Part shown: positions 52,510-63,854 of the stretch, piece by piece
Numbering within the stretch: the first letter of the stretch is position 1
Layout of the letters: each line of letters starts with the position of its first letter
Origin: Pyrocephalus nanus
Taxonomy: Eukaryota; Chordata; Aves; Passeriformes; Tyrannidae
Direction of reading: 5' to 3'
DNA length: 64,000 bases
Assembly (NCBI GenBank): GCA_038380795.1
Contig: CM076261.1
Span: 96,122,418-96,186,417, forward strand
Made by a program: the position numbers and the translations under genes
Notes under the pieces: generated by a model
The model's database searches: none
Told to the model about the DNA's origin: nothing
The model's input: the letters and a program-made list of their open reading frames with translations, nothing else

Positions 52510-54320
52510 GCCCAGGCCCTTGGGGCATTTCTCAGGCAGCAGCTCTTGCCTGGCCCAGCCTGGCCAGTCCTGAGCTGGGCGTGTTTTCCTTCCCCAGCTC
52601 TGCAATGGCCTGTCCTGCCCTTGAGGCCGTGTCCATCTGCCCTTGGCGGCAGCTTTCAAGGGACAGTTGGTGTTTGGGAGCAGTTCCGTGGAATCTGTGT
52701 CTCCAGCAGGGCTGAATCAGCAGTGGAAGCCTTGGAGAATTTGGGTGTCAGCAGTGAGGTCACCCCATGTTCTCATGTGCACTCATTTGTGGGTGTGTTG
52801 TGGAGCGTGGACCCTCTTCTTTTGTACAACTGGGTGTAAATAAATCCCTGGGCTGCTCCCAGGAATGCCAGGGGAGCTCCTTGATGTGCTGTGGAGGTCA
52901 CTGTTGATTGGTTTGGGAAGGTCCTCAATCCTCCAAGGGCTTCCTTATGGTGGAAAGAGGCCTCAGCCCCTCCTGTCCTGAAGGAAGCAAGAGGATGGAT
53001 GTGGAACTGCAGAAGCTGGTCAGGGTGGACTTGTTCCAGTGTTGTGTTCCATGTCATTTCTCACATTTACAGGACATTTACTCTGTGATGTGACCTGTAT
53101 TTCCTGGACTGATCAAGGAATGCAATGAACAAGGAACAAATTGGGCTGGCTCCCTTTGTTTCCAGGCTGGTCTGTGATGTCACTGCGCTGATTCCGCATT
53201 GAAGCCGTGAGGTTTCCTGCACATGACCCGTCAGTTTTAGTGTTGTGGTCCTGTGAGCCAAAAACCACAATTACCAGTGGAAGGTCAGTGAGCTCCTCCT
53301 TCCCCCTCTGTCATGGTGTGGGCATTCCTTTGTGGAATTCTGGGATTCCATGTTTAGATTTTAAGGCCATGTCCATCTGACCTTGGCAGCAGCTTTTCAC
53401 TGTGAGTATTAGAGGCCAAAGGCTGGAGTTGATGGTGCCTGTCAGGGAGTGCTGGAGATGTGAGCAAAGCTTTGGAGAGGTGGGGTGTGATCAGTGAGGT
53501 CCCCCCGTGTCCCTCGTGTGCTGTGGTTTGGGGGGTGTTTTGAGGAGGGGCCCCAAACCATCCCAGCCCTGTCAGGCTGCTCTGGGCTTTCCCATGTGCC
53601 TGGGCTGAGGTGTTGCCCCTTCCCTCACCTTCCATCCCTCTCTTCTTTGCTGCCACCTACCTAAGCCTTTCCCTAGACCTGACTGTTCCTGCTGACTGTG
53701 CTCTGGGGGGGTTTGGTTCCATCTCCCTTTTAAGGTTTTGATAGCTGTGTCCTTTTGGGCCCTGTCCTGGGCTGAGTGCCAGGGGGTGAGGTCCCTTGTC
53801 TGGGCATCTTTTGTGTCTGCTGGGCAGGAAGAGGATTTAGGGGTGCCCAGGGTTGTTGGACACGAGCATTGCCTGATCCCAGAGCCTGCCCAAAAGGCCA
53901 GGCTGTGTCAGTGCCCAGTGTGGGGGGTGAGAAGTGTCTGCAGGGCTGGGCCCAGAGCCTTGGGGTGAGTGGCCCAAAGGGCAGATGGAACAAGTGTGCA
54001 GTGCTGTAGGCCAGGAGCTGCATCCCTTGGGCCAGCCCTGAAAACAGGAGTGGTCATGGCCATGGCCATGTCCTGGAGTTGAGCAAGGGCAGGGGCACAG
54101 TGCTGTTTGTGGGAGGGCTCAGCCCAGGCAGGAGGAATGTCTGGGAGTCAGTTGGATCAGTTGCTTTGTTATCAGAAAATGCTTGTGTGGTCCTGTGGAA
54201 GGATAAGCAGACACAGATGTGGCCATGGATATTGGTGGGAAAAGGGGCCAGAAGTCTCCAGGTCAGGACTGGGACAAGTGCTGTGATCAAGCAGTTGGAG
54301 GAGACTCTTTCTGTCTCCTC
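52510..54320. other. FK13-FK14 spacer
   Basis: Class A1 region and modules as above FK1, featureless spacer 53,570-54,140, then the TTGTTATCAGAAAATG variant shared with the FK4-FK5 interval. No gene seen. Confidence 0.75.
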
Positions 54321-54830
54321 AGCACTGGTGGTGTCCCATGTGAGGTCTGTTGGAAGAGCTGGGCTCTCCAGTGGAAGAAGCTCATGGGACTTGGGGAATC
54401 CAGAGCAGTGAATGGCCACAAAGATCCTGAAGGGGCTGGAGCATCTTGGCTAGAGGAGAGGCTGAGAGAGCTGGGAGTGCCAGGAGACAAGGCTGGCCAG
54501 GGCAGGGTCATCAGTGTTGGTGAATCCCTGGTGGCAGGGAAGGAAGTGGAGGGAGCCCAGCTCTTGTCAGCAGAGCACACGGGCAGGACAAGGGGCCATG
54601 GGCACAAGGGAAACAGATGGAGTTCTGTGATCAAGGAAGACAAGGATTTTTCAGTGTGCTGGAGATGAGAGAGTGGAAGAGGAGGTGGAGTCTCTGTCCT
54701 GGCAGATCTAACACTGAACTGGCCCTGGTCCTGGAAATCCTGCTCTTGCTGGTTTTGCTTGAGCAGGTGAGTTGAAGCACTTGAACTGCAGAGCTTCAGC
54801 CAAACCAGAAGATATTGGGACTCTGTTTGC
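54321..54830 (+). mobile_element. Old CR1 3' fragment downstream of FK14
   Basis: Same element. The 3' end reads CTTGAACTGCAGAGCTTCAG, a variant closer to the FK15 and ghost-gene copies. Confidence 0.7.
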
Positions 54831-55156
54831 TGGGCAGGTGTGAGAGTGGTGGTGGGTGAGAGAGTTTGTGCAGTGTGTGCTGGCCCAGAGAGACTTTGGC
54901 AGAGGCTGTGCAGGAGAGCATTGTTGTGGGGAAGCCTTTGGTGCAGCAGGTGCTGGGTTTGTGGCCCGTTCTGGAAGGGCCCCAGCCTGTGCAGTGTGTG
55001 TGTTAGTGCTGGGGGGGTATTTGCTGACAAGGAGGTTGTGGCTCTTGCCCAACTCCCCAGGAGCCCGTTGATCCCCGGCATTGTGGTGGGTGAGGATCTA
55101 AGCCCATGGGAAATAAAAAAGGGAAGGAGTCATCTGAATGTGTGCTGCAGGAGAAC

Positions 55157-55162
55157 TTTATT
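55157..55162 (-). terminator. Poly(A) signal of FK14
   Basis: AATAAA on the minus strand; short 3'UTR class. Confidence 0.8.
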
Positions 55163-55310
55163 GAGACAAAAGAGTGAAAAGACAGGAGACACAAGTAGAA
55201 GGGATCCACTGTGAGGTGGAAGTAGAGCGATCATGTGATGAGGTCCATTTGTTGTATCAGATTTTTGCAGAGCCCCGAGCTGGTGGTGTGAGGGGTGTTG
55301 TGGAGGACCC

Positions 55311-55646
55311 TCAGCAGGTGGAGCAGCCCCTGGTGCCGTAGCAGCCCAGGCCTCCCAGGCCGTAGCCAAAGGCCCGGGCAGAGCCGAGGCCGTAGCCAAA
55401 GGCCCCAAAGGCGCCGGAGATGGGCTGTCCCTGGGCATTGAGCTCCGTGCCCAGGGCAGCCCCTGCGGTGGATCCGACGGCGGAGCTCTGGGGGAAGGAG
55501 GTCATGATGGGCCCTGGCAGGGTGACGAGCACGGGGGAGGGCTGGATGAGGACGGTGGAGTCCTGGCACTGGGTGACACAGGGCTGGTTGCAGCTGTTGG
55601 CCAGCGGGGTGGGTGCGCAGGGGCGGCAGAGGTCGTAGCAGGCCAT
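55311..55646 (-). CDS. Feather-type beta-keratin FK14 (111 aa)
   Basis: Variant Ala11, Leu40, Thr60, as FK8 and FK16. Intron 55667-55888 is only 222 bp: 22 bp are lost from the GTGGGG-rich stretch near 55,787. Splice sites are intact. The TATA position 55960-55965 is the degenerate CAGAAAAG form although the upstream region is class A1, which elsewhere goes with intact boxes. Poly(A) signal 55157-55162, short 3'UTR of the FK1 kind. Confidence 0.94.
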   Translation of the reverse strand: MACYDLCRPCAPTPLANSCNQPCVTQCQDSTVLIQPSPVLVTLPGPIMTSFPQSSAVGSTAGAALGTELNAQGQPISGAFGAFGYGLGSARAFGYGLGGLGCYGTRGCSTC

Positions 55647-55959
55647 GGGTGTGGTGTGGAGGGGCCCTGTGAGGGCAGGGAAGAGAAGAGAAGAGGTGAG
55701 AAGAGCAGAGCAGAGAGGGGGCTGAGGCAGCGCAGGGCCGTGGGGGTGCGAGGGGCGGTGTTGGCGGAGGGCGAGGCAGTGGGGAGGCGTGAGGGCTGCT
55801 GAGGCTGGGGCAGAGCGTGCTGGGAGAGAGGGGCCAGGGGGGCGGTGTGGCAGGAGCAGGAGGGGGTTGTCAGGGGCTGCAGGCTCACCTTGTTGGCGGC
55901 ACAGAAGGCAGGAGAAGGCGTCAGGAGAAGCGTGGCAGGGAGAGAGGCGCTGGGCCGGC

Positions 55960-55965
55960 TTTTCT
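55960..55965 (-). promoter_or_regulatory. Degenerate TATA box of FK14
   Basis: CAGAAAAG on the minus strand, joined to a class A1 upstream region without the ATTTGCAT motif. Confidence 0.7.
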
Positions 55966-55999
55966 GCTGCTCCCGCAGGGGCGGCACAGCCTTGGCCCA

Positions 56000-57404
56000 G
56001 GCCCTTGGGGCATTTCTCAGGCAGCAGCTCTTGCCTGGCCCAGCCTGGCCAGTCCTGAGCTGGGCGTGTTTTCCTTCCCCAGCTCTGCAATGGCCTGTCC
56101 TGCCCTTGAGGCCGTGTCCATCTGCCCTTGGCGGCAGCTTTCAAGGGACAGTTGGTGTTTGGGAGCAGTTCCGTGGAATCTGCATCTCCAGAGGGGCTGA
56201 ATCAGCAGTGGAAGCCTTGGAGAATTTGGGTGTCAGCAGTGAGGTCACCCCATGTTCTCATGTGCTCTCATTTGTGGGTGTGTTGTGGAGCGTGGACCCT
56301 CTTCTTTTGTACAAATGGGTGTCAATAAATCCCTGTGGTGCACCCAGGAATGCCAGGGGAGCTCCTTGATGTGCTGTGGAGGTCACTGTTGATTGGTTTG
56401 AAAGGTCCTCAATCCTCCAAGGGCTTCCTTATGGTGGAAAGAGGCCTCAGCCCCTCCTGTCCTGAAGGAAGCAAGAGGATGGATGTGGAACTGCAGAAGC
56501 TGGTCAGGGTGGCCTTGTTCCAGTGTTGTATTCCATTTCTCACATTTACAGGACATTTACTCTGTGATGTGACCTGTATTTCCTGGACTGATCAAGGAAT
56601 GCAATGAACAAGGAACAAATTGGGCTGGCTCCCTTTGTTTCCAGGCTGGTCTGTGATGTCACTGCGCTGATTCCGCATTGAAGCCGTGAGGTTTCCTGCA
56701 CATGACCCGTCAGTTTTAGTGTTGTGGTCCTGTAAGCCAAAAACCCCAATTACCAGTGGAAGGTCAGTGAGCTCCTCCTTCCCCCTCTGTCATGGTGTGG
56801 GCATTCCTTTCTGGAATTTTGAGATTCCATGTCCTGCCCTTGAGGCCATGTCCATCTGACCTTGGTGGCAGCTTTGTAGTGTGAGTATTGGAGACCAAAG
56901 TGTTGAAAGGTTTTGTCAGGGAGGGCTGGAGATGTGAGCAAAGCTTTGGAGAGGTGGGGTGTGATCAGTGAGGTCCCCCCGTGTCCCTCGTGTGCTGTGG
57001 TTTGGGGTGTGTTGTGAGGAGGGGCCCCAAACCATCCCAGCCCTGTCAGGCTGGGCTGTACCTTTTCAGCTGGACCAGACATGAGGAGCTGCCCCTTCCA
57101 CTGCAGTCATTGCTGCCCTCCTTGGTTCCATCTCTGCCAGCCTGTCTATCTCCCTGGCCTTTCCCACTGGGATTGGGAAAGCAGTGCCTGTGATTCAGGG
57201 AGGCCTCCCGTGCTCCCCCCAGTCTCGTGTTGGTTCATCCTTGGCGCTGGTCTGAGCTGGGCCCAGCAAGGTCCCACTCTGGGCTGCCAGTGCTGGGCTG
57301 TGCTGGGACCCGTGGGAAGGGCAAGTGGGGAAGGGTGAGGAGAACAAGCCCCGTGAGGAGCAGTGGCAGGGACTGGGGATGTTGGATTTTCAGCAAGAGA
57401 GGGG
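56000..57404. other. FK14-FK15 spacer, module part
   Basis: Class A1 module (from about 56,104), a second module (from about 56,840), then the spacer shared with the FK3, FK5 and FK7 intervals. The first module has lost about 8 bp near 56,535 relative to FK1. Confidence 0.72.
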
Positions 57405-57720
57405 TGATCCTGTTCTGCTCCAGATTGCACTGATTGGAGCTTGGGTTAAGGGTCTGTCAGTGTTGCCTCCGTAGCACCAAGATGCAGGAGAAGAGGAAAC
57501 AGAGCCAAGTTTGCCCTGTGCAGGCTGAGTTTGTGATTAGGGAAAATGCCTTCCCAGAAAGGGCTGTGCAGCCCTGGCACAGGCTGCCCAGGGCAGTGGT
57601 GGAGTCCCCATTGCTGGAGGGATGTAAGAGCCGTGGAGATGTGGCACTTGGGGTGGTGGGTTAGTTGTGACCTTGGCTGTGCTGGAGCAGGTTGCACTCA
57701 ATGATCTCTTCCATTTCTGT
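57405..57720 (+). mobile_element. CR1 3' end (FK14-FK15 interval)
   Basis: Copy of the FK7-FK8 interval element (offset about 27,801 bp) with a few substitutions. Confidence 0.78.
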
Positions 57721-58399
57721 CCTTTGCAGCCCAAAGGTTTGTGAGGTTTGCTGGTTCCCTGAGGAGCTGGGATGTCTTGCAGTAAGAGTTGGACTCGGTG
57801 TTAAGGCCCTTTTGCAGCTGAAGTGACTGCCTGGGTTTTGGAGGCAGCTGCTGCGAGGGAGCAGAGGGCAAATGGGAGCGGCAGCAGGGGAGGCTGAGCC
57901 AGGACCTTTGGGGTCTGGAGCTGGGTCAGTGCTGAGGGGGGAGGCCTCTCCTCTTGCTGGATTCGCCCTGAGGAAATGGTGCTTGCTTGAGCTCTGTGTC
58001 CCATCTGTGCCAGGACTCCCCCTGGGGATGAGGAGGGAGCTGTGGCTGGTGTTGAACTCGAGCCTTTGTAAAGCCTTGGAGGGGCCTTCCCATTCGGTGC
58101 TGCAAGAGTGCTGAGCAAGGAAGGGTTTGCTCAGAGTGCAGTGAGGGGACTGGGAGGGTGTGAGGGCCCCGAGGGCTGTGATGAGTGGCCCAAAGTCCAG
58201 ATGGAGGCAAGTGTGCAGTGCTGTATCCCAGGAGTTGGATGTGTGGAGCCAAGTGTGTTCAACACCCTCAGCCATGAGCTGGGAAGGGGGATGAGTGTCC
58301 CCTCAGAGCCTCGGCAGATGGGAACCCTCGTTTTTGAGAAGGTCAACAAGGAAGACAGAGGAGAACTCCAGCCTAGGCTGGGGCCAATTAGAAAAGAGC

Positions 58400-58900
58400 C
58401 CTGAAGAGAAGGACCTTGTGGTCCTGGTGGAGAACAAAGGGATCATTGATTTAGTGAATCAAGAAAGGTGCAGAGCCACAGAAATACTGAGAGAGGTGCA
58501 AGATTTTCCCTAAGTGGAGAGGGTGAGAGAGCTGGGAACGCTTAGGCAGGAGTCCAAAATGTACTCTGGGGATTCCTAAACCTGAATGAATCCCTGATGG
58601 CAGGAATGAAGTCAAGGGAGCCTGGCTCTTGTGAACCCTGCCCAGTAGTGGGACAGGGCCACGAGCTCAACAGAAACAGATGGAATTCCATGAGCAAAGT
58701 AACAATGCTTTTCATGTACAAAGGTGTTCTCAAAGTGGAAGAGGTTGTGGGGTCTCTGTCATAAGGAATCTAAAACTGACCAGGCAATGGCCCTGGAAAT
58801 CCTGCTCTTGCTGGCCCTGCTTGAGCACGAGAGCTGAAGCACATGAACTGCAGAGCTCCTGCCAAACTGGAGGAGACTTGGACTTTGTTTGCTGGGCAGG
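58400..58900 (+). mobile_element. Diverged CR1 3' fragment downstream of FK15
   Basis: Begins GACCTTGTGGTCCTGGTGG and ends in CTGCTCTTGCTGGCCCTGCT and GAGCTCCTGCCAAA, close to the CR1 tail consensus. An intervening part resembles the FK10 fragment. Confidence 0.6.
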
Positions 58901-59215
58901 TGTGAGAGTGGTGGTGGGTGAGAGAGTTTGTGCAGTGTGTGCTGGCCCAGAGAGACTTTGGCAGAGGCTGTGCAGGAGAGCATTGTTGTGGGGAAGCCTT
59001 TGGTGCAGCAGGTGCTGGGTTTGTGGCCTGTTCTGGAAGGGCCCCACCCTGTGACAATCTGTGTGTTAGTGCTGGTGGCACCTTTGTTATGAAAGATCCT
59101 GTAGCCCTTTTCACCCACTCCAATGGCCTGTTGATCCCTGGCTTTTTGTGAGTGAGTTTGGGAGACCATTAAAACAAACCAAGAAGAATCATCAGAGGCT
59201 GTGATGCAGCAGAAG

Positions 59216-59221
59216 TTTATT
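59216..59221 (-). terminator. Poly(A) signal of FK15
   Basis: AATAAA on the minus strand; long 3'UTR class. Confidence 0.78.
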
Positions 59222-59661
59222 GAGACACAAGAGAGAAAAGGAACAAGCAGCCAGGGGAAGGGATCTGCTCTGAGGTGCCAGGAGGGCGACCATCAGCCGA
59301 GGTCCTTCCCTTGCAGGAGACTTTAAGAAGAGCCCCCAGGTCTTCCTGCTGCCCTTGTTGGGAGCAGCCCAGCGGAGGTGGCCGATGGTGTGTGTGTTGT
59401 GAGAAGGTGTTTGCAGCAGAGGGGACTGGGCAGAGCCCAAGGGGCGCTGGAGAGAAGGAAGGGGAAGAAGAGGAGGAGGGAGCTGGGCCATGTTGGCAGC
59501 AGGGCGGGCTGGCCCCTTCCCTGCTTCCTTGCTGGGAGCCCTGAGAGCAGGAGCTGGAAGTGCTGAGGCCCTAGTAGAGCCTTGGGCTGGAGATGAATCC
59601 CTGTTGGAGGTGGAGGATTGCAGGTGGTGGGTGGTTGGTGTTGGGGCCGTTGTTTGGGGGC

Positions 59662-59997
59662 TCAGCAGGTGGAGCAGCCCCTGGTGCCGTAGCAGCCCAG
59701 GCCTCCCAGGCCGTAGCCAAAGGCCCGGGCAGAGCCGAGGCCGTAGCCAAAGGCCCCAAAGGCGCCGGAGATGGGCTGTCCCTGGGCATTGAGCTCCGTG
59801 CCCAGGGCAGCCCCTGCGGCGGATCCGACGGCGGAGCTCTGGGGGAAGGAGGTCATGATGGGCCCTGGCAGGGTGACGCGCACGGGGGAGGGCTGGATGA
59901 GGACGGTGGAGTCCTGGCACTGGGTGACACAGGGCTGGTTGCAGCTGTTGGCCAGCGGGGTGGGTGCGCAGGGGCGGCAGAGGTCGTAGCAGGCCAT
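59662..59997 (-). CDS. Feather-type beta-keratin FK15 (111 aa, long 3'UTR)
   Basis: Variant Ala11, Arg40, Ala60. It has the long 3'UTR (about 440 nt; poly(A) signal 59216-59221) of FK10-FK12 but not their Thr11. Intron 60018-60261, degenerate TATA 60333-60338, class A2 upstream with ATTTGCAT at 60539-60546. Both flanks are recognisable but more diverged versions of the 3.97-kb unit, so this looks like an older relative of the FK10-FK12 expansion. Confidence 0.94.
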   Translation of the reverse strand: MACYDLCRPCAPTPLANSCNQPCVTQCQDSTVLIQPSPVRVTLPGPIMTSFPQSSAVGSAAGAALGTELNAQGQPISGAFGAFGYGLGSARAFGYGLGGLGCYGTRGCSTC

Positions 59998-60332
59998 GGG
60001 TGTGGTGTGGAGGGGCCCTGTGAGGGCAGGGAAGAGAAGAGAAGAGGTGAGAAGAGCAGAGCAGAGAGGGGGCTGAGGCAGCGCAGGGCCGTGGGGGTGC
60101 GAGGGGCGGTGTTGGCGGAGGGCGAGGCAGTGGGGAGGCTGCTGTGGGGCTGTGGGGAGGCGTGAGGGCTGCTGAGGCTGGGGCAGAGCGTGCTGGGAGA
60201 GAGGGGCCAGGGGGGCGGTGTGGCAGGAGCAGGAGGGGGTTGTCAGGGGCTGCAGGCTCACCTTGTTGGCGGCACAGAAGGCAGGAGAAGGCGTCAGGAG
60301 AAGCGTGGCAGGGAGAGAGGCGCTGGGCCGGC

Positions 60333-60338
60333 TTTTCT
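60333..60338 (-). promoter_or_regulatory. Degenerate TATA box of FK15
   Basis: CAGAAAAG on the minus strand. Confidence 0.7.
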
Positions 60339-60373
60339 GCTGCTCCCGCAGGGGCGGCACAGCCTTGGCCCAG

Positions 60374-62539
60374 GCCCTTGGGGCATTTCTCAGGCAGCAG
60401 CTCTTGCCTGGCCCAGCCTGGCCAGTCCTGAGCTGGGCGTGTTTTCCTTCCCCAGCTCTGCAATGGCCTGTCCTGCCCTTGAGGCCGTGTCCATCTGCCC
60501 TTGGCGGCAGCTTTGGAGATTCAGTTGGAACTGGCAGGATTTGCATGGCAAGTGCATTTCCGGGAGGTTTGTAGACATGAGCAAACTTTGGTGGCAGAGG
60601 TGTCATCATTGAGGTGACCTCATGCCACTCGTGTGCTGTGGTTTGTGGCTCTGTTGTGCAGAGTGATCGCTCTGCTGTGCTCCTGGATGTCCATCAGTCG
60701 TTGTGCTGCACCCAGGAATGCTGAGGGAGCTGCTTTTTGTTCTTGGGAGGTCCCTCTGCAAGAGCCTGGAAAGGTCCTGGTGCCTGGGAGCACTTCCCGA
60801 TGGCTGAAGGAAAGCTCATTCCCCTCCTGTCTTGAACAGGATCCAGAGGGATGATGTGGAAAGCTTGAGGTCTGTCAGGCTGAGCTCCTTCCCACTGCTC
60901 CATTCCATTTGGGTCTTCCAAAGTTGCCCAGCAGCAGATTCTGTCATTGAAACCGTGTTTCTTCAGCTCAGGAAGAATGCAGTGCACAAAGAGCACACAC
61001 AGGCTGGATAATCTTTTTGCCCAGGCTGGTCTATGACCTTAATTTACATATTCAGCCTTTGTGTCCTAAGGTTTTGTAGCTTATAACCTGTAAATTTTGA
61101 TATGCTGTAGCTCTGAGCCAAAGCCAGTAATTGCCATTAGAAGGTCAATGTGCTCCTCTTGACTCCTCTGCAATGGTGGGGGTGTTCCTGTGTGACCCAG
61201 GGAAGCAGGAAAGCCTCAGCAGTGCAGCTGCTGCTCCAGGATGTGGTTCAGGAGCTGTTTTGGGTGAGCTGATGTTGTGAACCTTCCAGGCTGGAGCTTT
61301 GGTCTTCCACCATTTCCATCCATTCCTGTGATGTGCCAACCCTGCCAGGGGAAAAGAGGAGCCTTCAGGAGAGGGCAATTTGCAGGTGAGAGTGGCTGCA
61401 CGATGGCCTTTGGCTCTTGCTGGCCACTTGTGCTGCTGGCAGAGCAAGGATCAAAATGTGGGAGAGAAGTGGGGCTGCCAGGGAGCCCTGGGGCCAGCGC
61501 TGGGGATGGGTCAGCAGGCAGATGGAGCCCCAGTCACTGTCCCCCTTGGAGCTCTGGCATCCCCCAGTTCTTCACCCAGGGCTGCCTGTGCTGCTGATCC
61601 CCAGCTGGACAATTGTGCTGTCCAGGAGGGTCCAGTGAGGGACAGGATCATCAACCTGACTGAAGTGCCAAGGAATTGTGTTCCTCACATTCCCTTCATC
61701 TGTGAGTGGAGGGGCAGAAACACAGGAGGATATGAAATCAGCCAGGAGAGACTTTCCCTGAGTGACCCCACCCTGGCTGTGCCTGATGTTCTCATTGTCC
61801 TTCCAGTGCCTTCCAGTCCCACCCTGTAGGATCTTCTCCATCATTGTTCTGGGTCCTCGGAGCAGCCTGGCAGGTGTGCAGTTCCTGCCTCCTCCCTGAG
61901 TGCCTGTGATAACTGGGGCTGAGTTGGGTGATTGCAGTGTCCCCAAAGGCCTGTGGTGACTGCCAGCAGGTGCCGAAATGCAGGCGAGCTGAGTGTGCTG
62001 AGGGTTGTCCCCCAGGGCAGCAGAGCTGTTGGGGAGGAAGAGGAGGGGAGGCAGGAAGGGGATCTGTGGCTGGGCCTTGCTGGGGCTGCAGGGCCTGGCA
62101 GGCAAGAGGCAGCTGGGCCAGGGCAGGGCTGGGCTGGGGGTGCCAGGGAGTCAGGGGGTGTCAGGGCTCCCCCCAGAGAGGGGGGTTGTGTCCCTGCATG
62201 TGCAATAGTGCAGGGGGAAGGTTGGCTGAGCCCTGCAGTGCTGAGGGAGGGACCTGATGTCCTTGCACTGAACACACAGGAGTCTCATGGCATTCTGGAA
62301 GGGAAATGCAAATCCTTTGGTCTGGGAGGGAGTCAGCCCAGGTGGGAGCAAGGCCTGGCAGCCATTTGGGTAGAAAGGAGCTTCCCAAAGACAGGCCTCC
62401 TGGAAACCCCAAGGTTTAGTGGAGAACAAATCAACCTTGACAGGGCCATGTTGGTTTGCAGCCAATTGTCCCCCAGTGCCCAGGACAGCCCTGGGCAAAG
62501 AGTTGGGATCAAGTAACGGGAGGGGGCCCTTCATGTCTC
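60374..62539. other. FK15-FK16 spacer
   Basis: Diverged copy of the 3.97-kb unit to about 62,255, then private sequence to 62,539 with no match elsewhere in the window and no recognisable gene. Confidence 0.65.
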
Positions 62540-62940
62540 TGCAGCACTGGTGGGGTGCATGGGGGGCTGTGTGGGGTTCAGGGCTCCCCAGTGCGAGGAG
62601 AGCATGGTCCCAGTGGAGAGAGAGCAGTGCAGGGGCACCAAGAGATGATGGGGCTGGAGCAGCTTTCCTAGAGGAGAGGCCAAGAGAGCTGAGACTGCAG
62701 GAGACAGGGCTGGACACGAGGGTGTCATCAAAGGGTGTAAATCCCTGCTGGCAGGAAAGGAAGATGAATAATCACAGCTCTTGTCAGTAATGCACTTGTG
62801 CAGGATGAAAAGCCATGGGAACAGGGGAAAAGAAAAGGAATTCCAGGGGCAAAGATGGCAATACCTTTTTTGGGGGGTGAGGGTGGAAGAGGCTGTATGG
62901 TCTCCATCCTATCTAAAACTGAACTGGCCATAATCTCCCA
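62540..62940 (+). mobile_element. CR1 3' fragment downstream of FK16
   Basis: Contains a CR1-like run GGGCTGGAGCAGCTTTCCTA followed by GAGAGGCCAAGAGAGCTGAG. Homologous in position to the other downstream fragments but the flanking sequence is private. Confidence 0.6.
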
Positions 62941-63366
62941 CCCTGCTATGGCTGTCAATGTATGGGCTGGAACTGTTAAAGCAAATGCCCTAGAGAGATC
63001 CTTCCAAACATGAATATTCTGAATATTCTCTGCCTATGTTTATTAGGAGAGCTTGAGAGTCCCGCTGGACCACTGAGTTTGTGCAGTGTGTGCTGGCCCA
63101 GAGAGACTTTGGCAGAGGCTGTGCAGGAGAGCATTGTTGTGGGGAAGCCTTTGGTGCAGCAGGTGCTGGGTTTGTGGCCCGTTCTGGAAGGGCCCCAGCC
63201 TGTGCAGTGTGTGTGTTAGTGCTGGGGGGGTATTTGCTGACAAAGGGGTTGTGGCTCTTGCCCAACTGCCCAGGAGCCCGTTGATCCCCGGCATTGTCGG
63301 TGAGGATCTGAGCCCATGGGAAATAAAAAAGGCAAGGAGTCATCTGAATGTGTGCTGCAGGAGAAC
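62941..63366. other. FK16 3' flank
   Basis: 62,941-63,075 is private and A/T-richer. From 63,076 it is the common keratin 3' flank, with small deletions near 63,297. Confidence 0.72.
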
Positions 63367-63372
63367 TTTATT
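63367..63372 (-). terminator. Poly(A) signal of FK16
   Basis: AATAAA on the minus strand; short 3'UTR class. Confidence 0.78.
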
Positions 63373-63518
63373 GAGAAAAAAGAGAGAAAAGGAATGAAAA
63401 AAGTAGAAGTAATCTGGTATGAGGTGCAAGTAGAGCAATCACATGTTGAGGTCCATTTGTTGTATCAGGTTTTTGCAGAGCCCCGAGCTGGTGGTGTGAG
63501 GGGTATTGTGGAGGACCC

Positions 63519-63854
63519 TCAGCAGGTGGAGCAGCCCCTGGTGCCGTAGCAGCCCAGGCCTCCCAGGCCGTAGCCAAAGGCCCGGGCAGAGCCGAGGCCG
63601 TAGCCAAAGGCCCCAAAGGCGCCGGAGATGGGCTGTCCCTGGGCATTGAGCTCCGTGCCCAGGGCAGCCCCTGCGGTGGATCCGACGGCGGAGCTCTGGG
63701 GGAAGGAGGTCATGATGGGCCCTGGCAGGGTGACGAGCACGGGGGAGGGCTGGATGAGGACGGTGGAGTCCTGGCACTGGGTGACACAGGGCTGGTTGCA
63801 GCTGTTGGCCAGCGGGGTGGGTGCGCAGGGGCGGCAGAGGTCGTAGCAGGCCAT
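63519..63854 (-). CDS. Feather-type beta-keratin FK16 (111 aa; gene cut by window end)
   Basis: Coding exon complete; variant Ala11, Leu40, Thr60. The acceptor and the first part of the intron (from 63875) are present. The window ends at 64,000 before the donor, exon 1 and TATA box, so the promoter class is unknown. Poly(A) signal 63367-63372, short 3'UTR with private changes (for example near 63,376-63,440). The 3' flank joins the usual keratin flank only from about 63,076; further left it is private. Confidence 0.94.
   Translation of the reverse strand: MACYDLCRPCAPTPLANSCNQPCVTQCQDSTVLIQPSPVLVTLPGPIMTSFPQSSAVGSTAGAALGTELNAQGQPISGAFGAFGYGLGSARAFGYGLGGLGCYGTRGCSTC

Larger units (their letters stand above)
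47605..52655. repeat. 5-kb displaced duplication, right copy (FK12-FK13)
   Basis: Partner of the FK8-FK9 block. The three 3.97-kb units lie between the two copies. Confidence 0.9.
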
